Source: Hypericum androsaemum | Lineage: Eukaryota; Streptophyta; Magnoliopsida; Malpighiales; Hypericaceae | Assembly (NCBI GenBank): GCA_963995505.1 | Contig: OZ023190.1 | Coordinates: 2,498,516 to 2,562,515, forward strand | Length of the DNA: 64,000 nt | Direction of reading: 5' to 3' | The notes under the pieces: generated by a model | What the model saw: only the letters and a program-made list of their open reading frames with translations | The model's database searches: none | What the model was told of the DNA's origin: nothing | Position numbers and translations under genes: made by a program | Shown: positions 1 to 15,219 of the stretch, piece by piece | Layout of the letters: each line of letters starts with the position of its first letter | Position numbering within the stretch: the first letter of the stretch is position 1

Positions 1-1
1 C

Positions 2-190
2 ATCACCAATGTAGAGTTGGTTCTCGCCAATTTGCTTTACCATTTTGATTGGGAGCTTCCTGATGGTCTGAAGGCCGAGAGTTTGGACATGTCTGAAGCT
101 TTTGGTATTACAATCGGAAGGAAAATTCCTTTGCAATTGAAGGCCATTCCATGGATATCTCACCGTGCTCGAGATTTGTTTCGACGATGA
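2..190 (+). CDS. Cytochrome P450, CYP71 family, C-terminal end (partial)
   Basis: Only the last 62 codons and the stop are in the window; the rest lies off the left edge. The reading frame opens at base 2 and ends with TGA at 188-190. The peptide runs from just after the heme-binding loop ([20 protein letters not shown]) through the usual CYP71 tail, with GRK followed by a PLQLKAIPW segment, and ends in a basic DLFRR. It is closely similar to the P450 C-termini at 57-59 kb and 63 kb, but lies on the opposite strand. Its 3' flank (about 200-500) also resembles the flanks downstream of those two genes, so all three belong to one local family. CYP71 enzymes are ER-anchored mono-oxygenases of specialised metabolism; the substrate cannot be told. 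Confidence 0.9.
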   Translation: MTNVELVLANLLYHFDWELPDGLKAESLDMSEAFGITIGRKIPLQLKAIPWISHRARDLFRR

Positions 191-1064
191 AATTATTGTC
201 TTAACAGTCTGTGTGAGAGTGCGGCCAATGACTTAAGACGGTATAAATATCTAGCAGGTACAGGATTTAAACTCTCACATGTGTCATGGTATAAAAATTT
301 ACGTGTAAATTGTGTGTTCACTCTAACATTTGTCTTGTCGTCTCTTAGAGTGAACTATATAAGTTTGTTGTTCAATATAAAGACTTCTTCGGACGAACTT
401 ATTTGTAATGATATTGTGTTTAAGCACAACTTGTTGCTCGAATAAATACAATTACAGTATCTGGATTCGCAGTATATCCTCCTCCATTGTTTGATCAATT
501 TGCATTATTGTTCTGTTGACAAAATTAATTTCAAAAAATAATACATTGTCGAGGGATGCAGCTCCTCATATACAGAGAGAGAACAATAACAGTAGGAAAA
601 ACTCCTTTTTTTCCCTTGCAGAAATTGATTCTTCAAATGTTCATAATTTTTCTTCAAATTTTCCATATTTTTTCTTAAATCTATCTATAATATTTTTTGT
701 AATTTGCACGTAATTTACCCGAGTCCCCGAACGAAGAAGGATTAGAATCGCAAGCCACCTTTCCGAAAAAAGAAAGAATAGCAAGGCAAATTTGATACGT
801 ATTATTGCATAATCAATAGTGTGACTTCATTTAAGAAAAATAAAGGGGGCGTCCCTTACCAAACATGCTACTCATTTCCTTACCAACCAAAACCTATTCT
901 TATTAAAGGTATAAATAACTTTGCAATGGATAAGTACGTGTTTTATCCAAAAGTATCTAAATATTTATTAATCAGATCAATCGATTTGAATAAATACATA
1001 ATAAAACACGACGAAATTATCACTAACGAATTTTTAAATTTTCAGTTATTTTTTGTTTATAATA

Positions 1065-1200
1065 TCTGATATCCGGCTCACCGGGTGGACTAATCTAATT
1101 CAATCCGGGCCCTCCCAACAATTATTTAACATTGTTCGTTTCCAAGGACTCGAACTCGAGACCTAGTTGAGCTATAAGAACGCCCTCACCAAGTATTTAA
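1065..1200 (-). repeat. Possible tRNA-derived SINE fragment
   Basis: On the minus strand the stretch holds a box-A-like TAGCTCAACTAGG followed closely by a box-B-like GAGTTCGAGTCC, as in the 5' part of plant tRNA-derived SINEs. The two boxes are closer than in a complete tRNA, so this is a relic at best. A related sequence with CGAGTTTGAACC lies near 45.3 kb. No poly-A tail or target duplication was found. Confidence 0.3.
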
Positions 1201-1653
1201 TTATCTTTTATTAGTTAAACTGAGAAGCAATATACCATTGAGAGCTTAAAGTAGTATCGAACTTCACAAATAACAAAAATATTATTACGATAATCACTCT
1301 TAAAATAAGAACCAACAGTACTGGATTTCGGGTATAAGACAGATAAAAAAAAACACAAAAGCAATGACTCCTTACAGCGGGGCCGTCCATCCCAGTAAGT
1401 AAAACGCAAGAAAGGCCAAAATAAAGCCAGGCCCATAAAAGGCCCACATAAAAAATAAACAATGTAGCCGTTGGGAGCCTCTACCCTCTGCTCTGCTATA
1501 TAGTGGTGGGGGGAACCCCAATTTTTCCAATTCCCAATTTCCCGTTATAGCTTCTCTCTACAACCGAAAGAAAGTAAAGAACAAAGAAAGGAGGAAGAAG
1601 AAGAAGATCAAGGTTAAGGAAGAAGCGAATTTCGATCCGGAAGACGACCGGTC

Positions 1654-2040
1654 GTGAGTTTCTCCCTCTCTCTTTCTATTCATTTACTTCCCTTAAACAT
1701 AATGCATTTTCTCTCTAGGAGGGAGGAGAAGATGAAAAGGTCCAATCTTTATTATTAGGGTTTCCCAAATTAGAGAGATTATGTCTTTTTTTTCTTGTTG
1801 GAAAATAGGGTTTGAACATAGAAGATAAAAAGGTCCAAACTTTATTATTAGGGTTTCCCACGCTGTAACAAGTTTTCATTTTTTGCAAATTAGAGAGATT
1901 GTGTCGCGTTTTTTGTTGTTAGAGAGATTAGGGTTTGAACAGATGGCTTGTTGGGTTCTTGTTTCTTTAGGGTGGTGTGGTGCTTTTTGTGCATTAAGTG
2001 GGATCTGAGGTCTGAAATTAAATCTCTCTTTTTGTGGCAG
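1654..2040 (+). other. Probable 5' UTR intron of the PATRONUS gene, with an internal direct repeat
   Basis: A good donor (GTC|GTGAGT at 1654) follows the purine-rich leader, and a good acceptor (TTTGTGGCAG ending at 2040) lies 42 bases before the start codon, so a 387-base leader intron is likely. Inside it a stretch of about 50 bases around AAGGTCCAA..TTATTATTAGGG occurs twice, near 1735 and 1826. The second copy is split by extra sequence. RNA reads across 1653/2041 would settle the model. Confidence 0.5.
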
Positions 2041-2082
2041 ATTATCGTGTCCGATACCCGTTGTGTTGTTGAATCGTTGAGG

Positions 2083-3105
2083 ATGGCGTCGCGCGTCGGC
2101 CGTGTTCTTCAGGACAGGACTAATATTGTTGACAGTAGCAGTGGTGCTTCTGTTGGGTGGAAGAGTGGGGGGCTGCGTGGAGGGGGTAGGACGCCGCTTG
2201 GTGATTTGTCCAATTCGCTGAAGCCTTCAGCGAATCGGGGGGCACCGAGCAAGGTTTCCTTCGTCAAGAACGAGAATCCTGCTGTTACGGGGAAGAAGAA
2301 AGGGCAGGATGGTGGTGCTAGGAGGAAGGCTTTATCAGACATCTCCAATTCCGGGAAGCCTCCCGTGAATGAGACACGAAAGAACTTGAACAGAAAGTTG
2401 AGTGTTGTCACTGAGGAACCGGAAGACCTCGACGTTTCCCAGGAAGGGTTTCTGCATAATCATGAGGAGTGTATTAAAGCAAATGCTGGAGCTATGAACT
2501 TGAATCAGTTTCTGAAGACACTCGGTCTACACCATGGTAAGTGGTATTTACTCTGTTCCCCAATGTAAGACCGTGGAACCATCTCCTTGCGATTAAATGA
2601 AGATCTGTCAACTCATATGAATGTTTCCCAGGTCCGCCCAAAGAGATGGAGATCCCTCGTGCAAATTCTGGAGGAGCTAAGGCAGAGGTCAGTCTCTACC
2701 CTGACCCGAAATTTTGTGTGATCTTGTGAACTTGTTTTATTCTTTCTCATTTCTTTTATCAGTCAATGTGCTTATTTATCATCCTACCCAACTCGAATCC
2801 GGATTAGTCATCTTGCTAGGTGTCCGGATACGGGTAGTTTCGACAAAAGATGTGCATATTGTGGTAGAGGCTTGACTGCCACAGGTCACATCATACGTTA
2901 AACAAGACCTGTTCTTCTGTCTCAGGCTCTGGACATCCCACTGCTCCCTGAAGAACCAGAAGAGATGCAGATGGAAACCCCCAGCTACAGTCTTGCTTCT
3001 CCGCCCCAAAGTCCATTGTCACCAAAGCTTCGCTTCGATTTTGATGGCCCCAACTTCGAGTTGATCGAGTCTCCAAAGGCCATTGCTTTCCCTGTTGTGT
3101 GGTGA
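2083..3105 (+). CDS. PANS: PATRONUS-like (securin-type) APC/C inhibitor, 229 aa
   Basis: Three exons: 2083-2536, 2632-2687, 2926-3105, with GT-AG borders and one continuous frame. The start at 2083 (MASRVGRVLQD) is preferred over an upstream in-frame ATG because it fits the leader intron. Two perfect destruction boxes of the form RxxLxxxxN are visible, RTPLGDLSN and RKALSDISN. A conserved plant PATRONUS block, EGFLHNHEECI, follows. The C-terminal part is Ser/Pro-rich with LASPPQSPLSPKLRF. PATRONUS proteins are plant-specific; they protect sister-chromatid cohesion by holding separase and the APC/C in check, and are degraded through the D-boxes. Length is near that of Arabidopsis PANS1. The last exon is where the tandem duplication begins, so its tail and 3' UTR recur at 8.25 kb. 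Confidence 0.85.
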
Positions 3106-3299
3106 TGTATAGATGGTGTAGCCTAAACTACTGTGAACTGAAGAGCAGTCACTGTTTCCTTGGTCTTTATCTTTGTTCAACCATTGGAGCTGTTTCTTTT
3201 GGATTGGAAATCTGTTCCAAACATAGCTCAACTGCCGGATTTTACTTGCAACGCTCGGGTTCCTCTTGTGTGTTAAGACCATCGATTTCAATAAACTCT

Positions 3300-3740
3300 A
3301 TGAACTCATGAAAGGAACAGTCGAGAATAACAACTCATGAAAGGACCACTGTCATCTTGTATCTTAACCACTGAGAATAACAATTCACGAAATGACTACT
3401 TTTATCTTGTATCTTAACCGTCGAGAATAACAACATACCAAACGACCACTATCATCTTTTATGTTAGACCATTGATTCTAATAAAAACTAAGAAAGTGAA
3501 TCACTATAGTTATTATTCGTTAAAATCTTAAACCGTCGAGAATAACAACACACAAAATAACCGCTCGCCTTTTATGTTAGACCATCGATTCTAATAAAAT
3601 CTAAGAAAAAAAGTGAATCATTATAGAATTGTTACTAGTTAAAATCTTAACCATCAAAAATAATAACACACGAAACAATCATTGATTCCAATAAAATTTA
3701 ATAAAGAAAACTCTATAAAATCTTAACCGTCGAGTATCTA
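3300..3740. repeat. Compound minisatellite (about 50- and 120-base units), copy 1
   Basis: Units begin with CGTCGAGAATAACAACACAC. Short units of about 50 bases end in ATCTTGTATCTTAAC. Long units of about 120 bases add a GTTAGACCATTGATTCTAAT segment and end in CGTTAAAATCTTAAC. The long unit resembles the end of the PATRONUS 3' UTR (AAGACCATCGATTTCAATAA), so the array seems to have grown from it. The array recurs at 8590-9050. Confidence 0.75.
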
Positions 3741-3754
3741 TTGCAAGTTTTTCA

Positions 3755-4089
3755 AAAGGTCAACAATAATTCCCACGTGGGGACCCATCCCTGCAGCCCA
3801 ATACGTACTCCCACTCCCAAGTCACATGGACAGAGTCGGGTCAGATTTGGTGCGACTGTGTTAAATCAATATTATTTTATATGCAAATTAATATTACCTG
3901 ATAAGTTATTGACTATCAAATTTAAAGATAATCCGACGATCTAAATTTAATCTCTTCCGTATGAACATATTTTATGTAGTCCCAATTGAATCCGAAACCC
4001 AAAGAGTGAATCTCGTCATCGGTCGGTCCTATATTTTCGCCGCTGCCTCACTATAAGTATAAGTACGTGGACGCGACCAGCACCAGAAA
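3755..4089 (+). promoter_or_regulatory. Promoter of aminopeptidase copy 1, G-box and W-box
   Basis: A W-box core (TTGACC, read from GGTCAA near 3759) sits just upstream of a palindromic G-box, CCCACGTGGGG, with CACGTG at 3774-3779. A TATA-like TATAAGTATAAG lies near 4053, about 35 bases before the ATG. Both cis-elements and their spacing are kept in the second copy. G- and W-boxes are bound by bZIP/bHLH and WRKY factors; regulation here is inferred. Confidence 0.5.
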
Positions 4090-8177
<4,088 letters not shown>

Positions 8178-8246
8178 ATTTTGCATGTCCATGGCAGCAG
8201 CAGCAGCACCACCAAGCAAGTTCGAAAGTTGAAAGTTATAATCTTC

Positions 8247-8560
8247 TAGCTACAATCTTGCTTCTCCACCCCCCAGTCCAACGTCGCCAAAGCTTCGCTT
8301 CGATTTCGAGTTGATAGTCTCTCCAAAGGCCTTGCTTTCCCTGTTGTGTGATGTATAGATGGTGTAGCCTAAACTGCTGTGAACTGAAGAAGAGCAGTCA
8401 CTGTATTCTTAGTCTTTATCTTTGTTCAACCATTGGAGCTGTTTCTTTTGGATTGGAAATCTGTTCCAATCATAGCTCAACTGCCGGATTTTACTTGCAA
8501 CGCTCGGGTTCCCTCTTGTAGTATGTTTAAGACCATCGATTTCAATAAACTCTTAAGAAA
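8247..8560 (+). pseudogene. PATRONUS exon-3 tail and 3' UTR fragment
   Basis: The stretch matches 2983-3300: the segment coding SYSLASPPQSP through the end of the gene, then the 3' UTR. It has no start, no upstream exons and a 13-base loss near 8305 that removes the DGPN codons, so it cannot code for the tail. It sits just downstream of the decayed aminopeptidase and is a by-product of the tandem duplication. Confidence 0.85.
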
Positions 8561-8589
8561 GAAAGTATCACTATAAAATTGTCACTTGT

Positions 8590-9050
8590 TAATATTTTAA
8601 TTGTCGAGAAAGGACCACTATCATCTTGTATCTTAACCGTCGAGAATAACAACTCACGAAAGGACCACTATTATCTTGTATCTTAACCATCGAGAATAAC
8701 AACACAGAAAACAACCACTATCACCTTTTATGTTAGACCATCGATTCTAATAAAACTAAGAAAGTAAATCACCATAGTTATCATTCCTTAAAATCTTAAC
8801 CCGTCAAGAATAACAATACACGGAACGATCACTATCACCTTTTACATTAGATCATTGGTTCCAATAAAATCTAAGAAAATGAATCAGCATAGAATTGTCA
8901 CTCGTTCAACTCTTAACCGTCGAAAATAATAACACACGAAATGACTACTATCACATTTTATGTTAGACCATTGATTCCAATAAAATTTAAGAAAAAAAGT
9001 GAACCAACGTAAAATTGTCACTCGTTAAAATCTTAACCGTCGAGTATATC
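8590..9050. repeat. Compound minisatellite, copy 2
   Basis: Same 50- and 120-base units as at 3300-3740, in the same order but with different single-base changes and a different number of long units. The long unit read from 8926 is about 120 bases. The array lies between the PATRONUS fragment and the second aminopeptidase promoter. Confidence 0.75.
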
Positions 9051-9069
9051 GAACAATCATTGCAAGTTT

Positions 9070-9232
9070 TTCAAAAGGTCAACAACATTTCCCACGTGGG
9101 GACCCATCCCCTACGGCTCAACACACACTCCAACTCCCAAGTCAAATGGACACGGTCTGTCTCGTCATCGATCGGTCCTATCTTTTCGCCACTGCCTCAC
9201 TATATGTACGTGGACGCGACCAGCACCAGAAA
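9070..9232 (+). promoter_or_regulatory. Promoter of the intact aminopeptidase, G-box and W-box
   Basis: The G-box palindrome CCCACGTGGGG (CACGTG at 9093-9098) and an adjacent TTGACC W-box are preserved from copy 1. A TATA-like TATATG lies near 9201. Because the promoter was copied with the gene, both copies probably began with the same expression pattern. Confidence 0.5.
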
Positions 9233-12200
9233 ATGGCCGCCACACTAGTCTCCTTGGCCAATTCCCTCTCCTCACTTGGCTTCTCACTCTCTGTCTCTCC
9301 GCCGACCAATAGCTTCAACTCTCGCTTCCCCTTCACTAGATTTAGGACATCCGTTGGAATAACACTCTCTTTTACTGGTTTGCCCTTCAGAGGAGGGAAG
9401 CTCATGGCTCACTCTATAGCCCGTGCCACTCTTGGCCTCACTCAGCCCGCCAATTTGGACATCCCTAAGGTCTCCTTGGCCTCTTTTCTCTGTTATTCTA
9501 AATCTCTCGTATTTACGGTCTAGCACCTTCGGACCCTATTTAGATACGGCTCTTTTGATGGTGTTCTGACGTTTGAGCCTCTTTTTTCTGTTTGTATCAT
9601 CCAAAGTTTGGATTTTTTTTATGGGTTTGTGTTTTTATGTTCAAAGTTTGTTGCTTTACTTATGGGGGTATGATTCTAGCAACTGGGTTCCCCTTGTTTC
9701 CTTCATAAAACCCTTAAAAATCTTGTCTTTTATCTTGTTATGGATGATGATCCTTGTTGGGTTTAGGGTTTCATGTGTATGGTTTTGGATGATTCTTCTT
9801 GTTGGTCAATCGTCGGTTTGACTTTTTTGTTATTCTGATTTGGCTGAATCTGCAAGTTTTGAATGTTTGTGGTGATTCTTGGTAGATTGCTTTCGCGGCG
9901 AAAGAGGTTGATGTGGCCGAATGGAAAGGAGATATACTTGCAGTGGGCGTTACTGAGAAGGATATGGTGAAAAGTGAGACCGCCAAGTTTGAGAATACAC
10001 TTCTGAAGAAGCTTGACGCCAAGTTGGATGGTCTCTTGAGTGACGCATCTTCGGAGGAGGATTTCACTGGAAAAGTAGGCCAGTCGCTGGTTCTTAGACT
10101 TCCTGGTCTTGGTTCCAAGAGGGTTGGCTTGATTGGGCTTGGACAATCTGCTTCATCCACTTCTGCTTACCGTAGCCTTGGCGAAGCAGTTGCTGCTGCT
10201 GCAAAGAGCGCACATGCCAGCAACGTTGGTGTTGTCCTTGCATCGACAGAAAGCATCTCAGATGAAGTCAAGCCAACTACTGCTTCAGCAATTGCATCTG
10301 GTAGTCATTTGCAGCATTTCTGTATTTGTTCAGATTATGAATGAATAGTCTAGAGTTGTTCGGATCAATAGCATTTATATTTTTATGTTCAGGGACCGTT
10401 CTAGGAATATATGAAGATAACAGGTTTAAGTCAGAGTCTAAGATGCCGGTCTTTAAATCCTTGGATATTCTTGGACTTGGAACTGGCCCGGAAGTGGAAA
10501 AGAAGCTTAAGCATGCTGAAGATGTCTCTTCAGCTATAATTCTTGGAAGAGAGCTAGTGAACTCGCCGGCAAACGTGCTCACTCCTGGTTTGTTTTAGCA
10601 CTGTGATCCTTCAACATGGATTTTATGGTCTTTTCTCGGGTGATAGCTAGAAGATCCCTGTCATTTGTCCAATTGCTACTTCTGTTGTAATTCTTTGAAC
10701 TGGTTGTTTTTCAGCTGTCCTAGCAGAAGAGGCCAAAAAGATTGCTTCCATATACAGCGATGTTTTCACTGCTACCATCTTGGATGCTGAGCAATGCCAA
10801 GAATTGAAAATGGGCTCCTACCTTGGTGTTGCGGCAGCCTCTGCTAATCCTCCTAAATTCATCCATTTATGTTACAAGCCTCCTAGTGGACCGGTAAAAA
10901 CTAAGTTGGCATTGGTTGGCAAAGGGCTGACTTTTGACAGGTGATTTTTTGTTGTTGATGTTTGCTTTCATTAAGAATCCAACAGGCTGTACTTCGCCGA
11001 TAAGGTTTACTTCAGTTTTTCAGTTATTGTGTCGGACCTGGTTCTTAAACTGAGATTTTTCGACCAAGGCATTCATGCCATTTCTTTGTTTTATAATTTT
11101 TCACACGTCCTGCCTATGTATGAACTTGATTTTTCACGTGCTAGTGTGATCTTTAAGAGTTTCAATTGTTTGCTTCTGGCCTTGCAGTAGAGGTCATTGA
11201 CTCTGCATCTTTTATGTGTTTCTAGTGGCGGTTACAACATCAAGACAGGCCCTGGATGTTCTATCGAGCTAATGAAATTTGATATGGGAGGTTCTGCAGC
11301 AGTTATTGGTGCAGCAAAGGCCATCGGCCAGATTAAGCCTTCTGGAGTAGAAGTAAGCTCATTGTTGATGCTGATAATGTATTGGTTGCTAGGATGCTCT
11401 TCTGAAATCTGGGATGCAGTTTACTTTGCGTTTCATAGCCAATGTTTATCCTTCAAAGTTTAACCTAACATTGAATTAAACCTTATGGAACCTATTGCGT
11501 GCAGGTTCATTTCATAGTTGCGGCTTGTGAGAATATGATTAGTGGAACTGGCATGAGACCAGGAGACATTCTTACTGCTTCTAATGGGAAAACAATTGAG
11601 GTACTTCCCTTCACAGAAGATGCTCTGAGCTCTGAAATTCGAGTTATCATTCTTGAAAATTGTTAACGGTGCAATTGAATCATTTGTGAACTGAGGTAAC
11701 TGTGGGATGGGTTTGACCTTGAGCTAATAGAGGTTGCTTGACTTGATCGATGTCTGTAGTGCTAATAGATAGCTGCTGACCATATTTTGATATGAAATTG
11801 TCTACTTTTCTGTGTCGATTTGAGTCTGAAATGAAAACCCTCTGGTTTTAATTACATTATCCCGATGCAATTGATTCATCAATCTGTTGAATATTTCTAC
11901 AATTACAAGAATAAATAAAGATCTGTTTCTATCAGATCATTGCATCCATCCCTTTGCAGAATGATCCTATCTAATATGGATTTGACATTGCGTTCACCAT
12001 GATTGCTTGGTTTTGTTTAAGCCAGCATGCTTTCTCATGATGTAGCTTTTAATATGAGGTTGGGGTAGTTAGGTGTTTCCCTCTTACGAATGACATTTTT
12101 TCGTTGATCTTTCCGACAACCTGTACTGTATACTGTTCTTATCTTCGTTGTAAATTTCGGTGCTGCAGTTCAGCTATCTGAACTCAGTCTGGTCGCATCT

Positions 12201-13783
12201 CGCACAATGCACGTCAAGGATCAAAATATGGGTCACCTATGTAATTATCTTACCAGACTAAAGTTGCGTGTTGTATTGACTACAGGTTAATAACACTGAT
12301 GCTGAAGGCAGACTTACACTTGCTGATGCTTTGGTCTATGCTTGTAACCAGGGAGTGGACAAGGTAACATCAAATTCAACCTGTCGTTAACAGATGTACG
12401 AGGTTATCTAATTCCTCTTTTTTGCACTAACATGTTTGCTGATATCGTAGATTATCGATCTTGCAACGTTAACTGGTGCTTGCGTAGTTGCTCTTGGACC
12501 ATCAATTGCAGGTAGGCCTGATTTCTTTAGCTGGAAGTCAATTTTCCATGAGATTGTACTTTTAGGTCTTTTACCTTTTGCATTTACGTTGGGGGATGGG
12601 AAAGTTAGCTTTAGAAGCAAGTTGTGAGTCTATGACCTACCTATATGCATGAATACCAAGGAGTCATGGGACATTTTGCACATGTCTGTTGAGCTATCCA
12701 ATGGAGTTGACATTAGTGTGCCCGACTCAAGTGAATGTTTATTCGGTCTGTAACATGCTGACCATAAAAAAAACCCTTTTATACAGGTGTCTTTACACCC
12801 AGTGACGAGTTGGCAAAGGATGTATTCACGGCATCAGAAGCCACTGGAGAGAAATTTTGGAGGATGCCTATGGAGGAAAGTTATTGGGAATCCATGAAAT
12901 CAGGAGTAGCTGACATGGTCAATACTGGTGGTCGTCAGGGTGGTGCTATCACGGCAGCATTGTTTTTGAAGCAGGTAATAAGTCAGGTTTTTCATCTCCT
13001 TCTGTGCCTCTTATTTCCCCTATCTACTTCCTAAGCTTGCCATCCGGAGTTCACGGAGATATACTTGAATACCTTTGGTCCAAAACATCCGACTTTTAGT
13101 GCTTAGCAAAGATTCGAAGTCTGATTGTTCACACTGAATACAAATCTCATGGAGTCTAAAGGGCTACTTGGCAGCTCTTGAGGATGTTGAGACACCACTA
13201 GGAAAGGTCTTCAAAATAGTAGCCAGTCCTTGTAATTTGGGAAGAAACACATCAATTCCATGATTTCAACTGCTAGTATGAACCTTAATAGTACATTTTA
13301 GCAAACTACATGGACTAATTGATTAGTATTTTGCTCTATTCAATTATGGACGGACGCGTAGAAACTCGGGACAGCTACTCTTTTGATGCTTTTAAGTGGA
13401 TCTTTATTCATTAAGATGAGGTATATACCAAGTTCAGGAGACTAATCTGCTGAGAATAAGATTTGGGGCGTCGTTTAAATTCACATAGGTAATCTCTGGC
13501 AAAAATTACTGACACCGCGACTGCTCAAGTCAAATACATAGGATATCTGCAGTTTGGAGATCAAATGGCATGAGTTTTCAGCATCTCAATATTTTCATCT
13601 GCAATTTCATTGCTTGTTGCTGATGAGCTGATATTCCTTCCATCTTTGGTGCAGTTTGTGAATGAGAAGGTTCAATGGATGCACATTGACATGGCTGGTC
13701 CTGTGTGGAACGATAAGAAGCGATGCGCAACGGGATTCGGCATCGCTACCCTTGTGGAGTGGGTGTCTCGAAACTCGTCATAA
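9233..13783 (+). CDS. LAP2: Leucine aminopeptidase, M17 family, chloroplast type, 583 aa
   Basis: Ten exons: 9233-9469, 9886-10300, 10393-10587, 10715-10940, 11226-11352, 11505-11600, 12286-12363, 12451-12511, 12787-12974, 13655-13783. All borders are GT-AG and the 1752-base frame is continuous. The N-terminus is Ser/Thr-rich and Arg-poor ([18 protein letters not shown]), like a chloroplast transit peptide. M17 residues are in place: K352, D357 and K364 in [16 protein letters not shown]377 in KFDMGG, and D437/E439/R441 in the NTDAEGRL signature, which bind two metal ions. M17 enzymes are hexamers that remove N-terminal residues; some plant forms are wound or stress induced and act as chaperones. 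It is the only intact aminopeptidase here; the upstream copy is dead, so no dosage gain is expected. Confidence 0.95.
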
Positions 13784-15219
13784 AACTTGCATGTTCATGG
13801 CAGCAGCAGCAGCAGCACCAAGCAAGTTTGAAAGTTGAAAGTTGTAATCTTCAAAAGGATGAAGTTTTGAGGTTGTTGGCTGCTTTACAAGACAAGAGTG
13901 GACCTGAATAAGATGAGTTAGAGAGGGAAGGATCTGGAAATCATGCACCGGTGAACATATTTCCTAGCTTGGATTATACAAATTTCGTTGTTATATTTTC
14001 CAGTTAGGCTGATTGAAGGGCTTTTTCTCATCTTCGCAATTGAATAATATAGGATATTATGAAAAAATAGTATGTTCTCTTCTCATTCAAGGTTGGCCCA
14101 GTTAAATTTTCTAACTGGTGATTGGATTTTATGACTCATCTTAATTTCGGTTTAATTAAAATATCTTGCTACATTATTAATTTTGTCTGTGCATCAGGGC
14201 ACAGTAAAATTTTTATTTGTGTGAATTGTCTCTTCACTGATTTGAAAAAAGGGACAAATTTGGTAGCATTCAGATTTAATCTTACATTGCAATGAGATAG
14301 ACGATGTTAAATTGGGACCATTGACATACTTTGCACATTGAATTAGTATGTGACATCACACACAAATTATATAATTTTGATGCTGCTTGAGTTAGATAAA
14401 ATTAATGATGTGCAGAATAACTCAAATAACTAAGACTAAGAATTGTCATTTGATTGTTAGTGAGTAAATTTTTTATCACCTAGTCAGTTAATTTAAAACA
14501 ACATTACATGATATTAAAATATAATTTAACCTAAAAATTATATTTTATTGACTTGGTTGGAAATTCTAAAGTCAAACTTGTAGATTACATGGTTTTTAAT
14601 GCCGCTGAACAAATTAGGGATGACAATTGGAGGGTTTATAAGTACCCTACTCATACTCTAATTTGTATACCTTAATTTGGAGACTTGAATTCATAACATA
14701 TTTTGTTCTTAAAAGAATTTCACTATCATATTCATACTTTTATTTTTGGGGTTTATAAGATATGTTTGTCATCTTGCCATGTCATTTTACAAGTATCTAA
14801 GATGTGACATGCTACATAGAAGTAAAAAGCTGATGTGGCAAGTCTAGTTGGCCGGACAGAGTCCGGAGCAGTTACCGGTGGACCTAATTAATTTTAATTG
14901 GAAGAAATTTGACTCAATTGATCGATTTTATACCATAGCGTACTAAAGTAATTTTCTACAATACTCGCGAAATACTAAAGTGCACTATAAAATTTAAATC
15001 GAATATATCTTTAAAAAAAAATTAAAGTCACGCGACAAATTACAATTTGATTCAATCTGTCTCCTCTCATTTCCTTGACAACTAAAATTACAATAATCCC
15101 CAAATCAAATCACCCACTCCACAAATCCATAAAACACAAAATGGCCCATATAAAACAGTAGACCCAAGACCCTCTCTTCCCAATCCAAGGAAAGAAAGAA
15201 GACAGAGACTTAGAGAGCG
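13784..15219. other. Intergenic, aminopeptidase to TM9 gene
   Basis: AT-rich. About 13784-14050 is probably aminopeptidase 3' UTR. A hAT-like end motif (AGGGATGACAATTGG) stands near 14616, but no partner end was found. The last 150 bases hold the TM9 promoter and leader; a purine-rich leader lies just before the ATG at 15220. No coding region seen. Confidence 0.6.

Larger units (their letters stand above)
191..2082. other. 3' flank of the P450, intergenic DNA and 5' region of the PATRONUS gene
   Basis: Bases 191-520 resemble the sequence downstream of the other two P450 genes and are probably 3' UTR plus flank. About 520-1060 is AT-rich with nothing I recognise. A tRNA-like repeat sits near 1065-1200. 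The PATRONUS promoter and 5' UTR follow: a TATA-like TATATA lies near 1498, and a purine-rich leader with GAAGAA tracts near 1560-1650. No convincing coding region is seen. Confidence 0.6.
8247..13852. repeat. Tandem segmental duplication, unit 2
   Basis: Second unit: PATRONUS exon-3 tail, 3' UTR, minisatellite, promoter and intact aminopeptidase. Homology ends at AATCTTC near 13852, the same point where unit 1 meets unit 2. Introns 8 and 9 are longer here than in unit 1 (about 190 and 480 bases more), so unit 1 may have lost DNA or unit 2 gained it. Confidence 0.9.
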
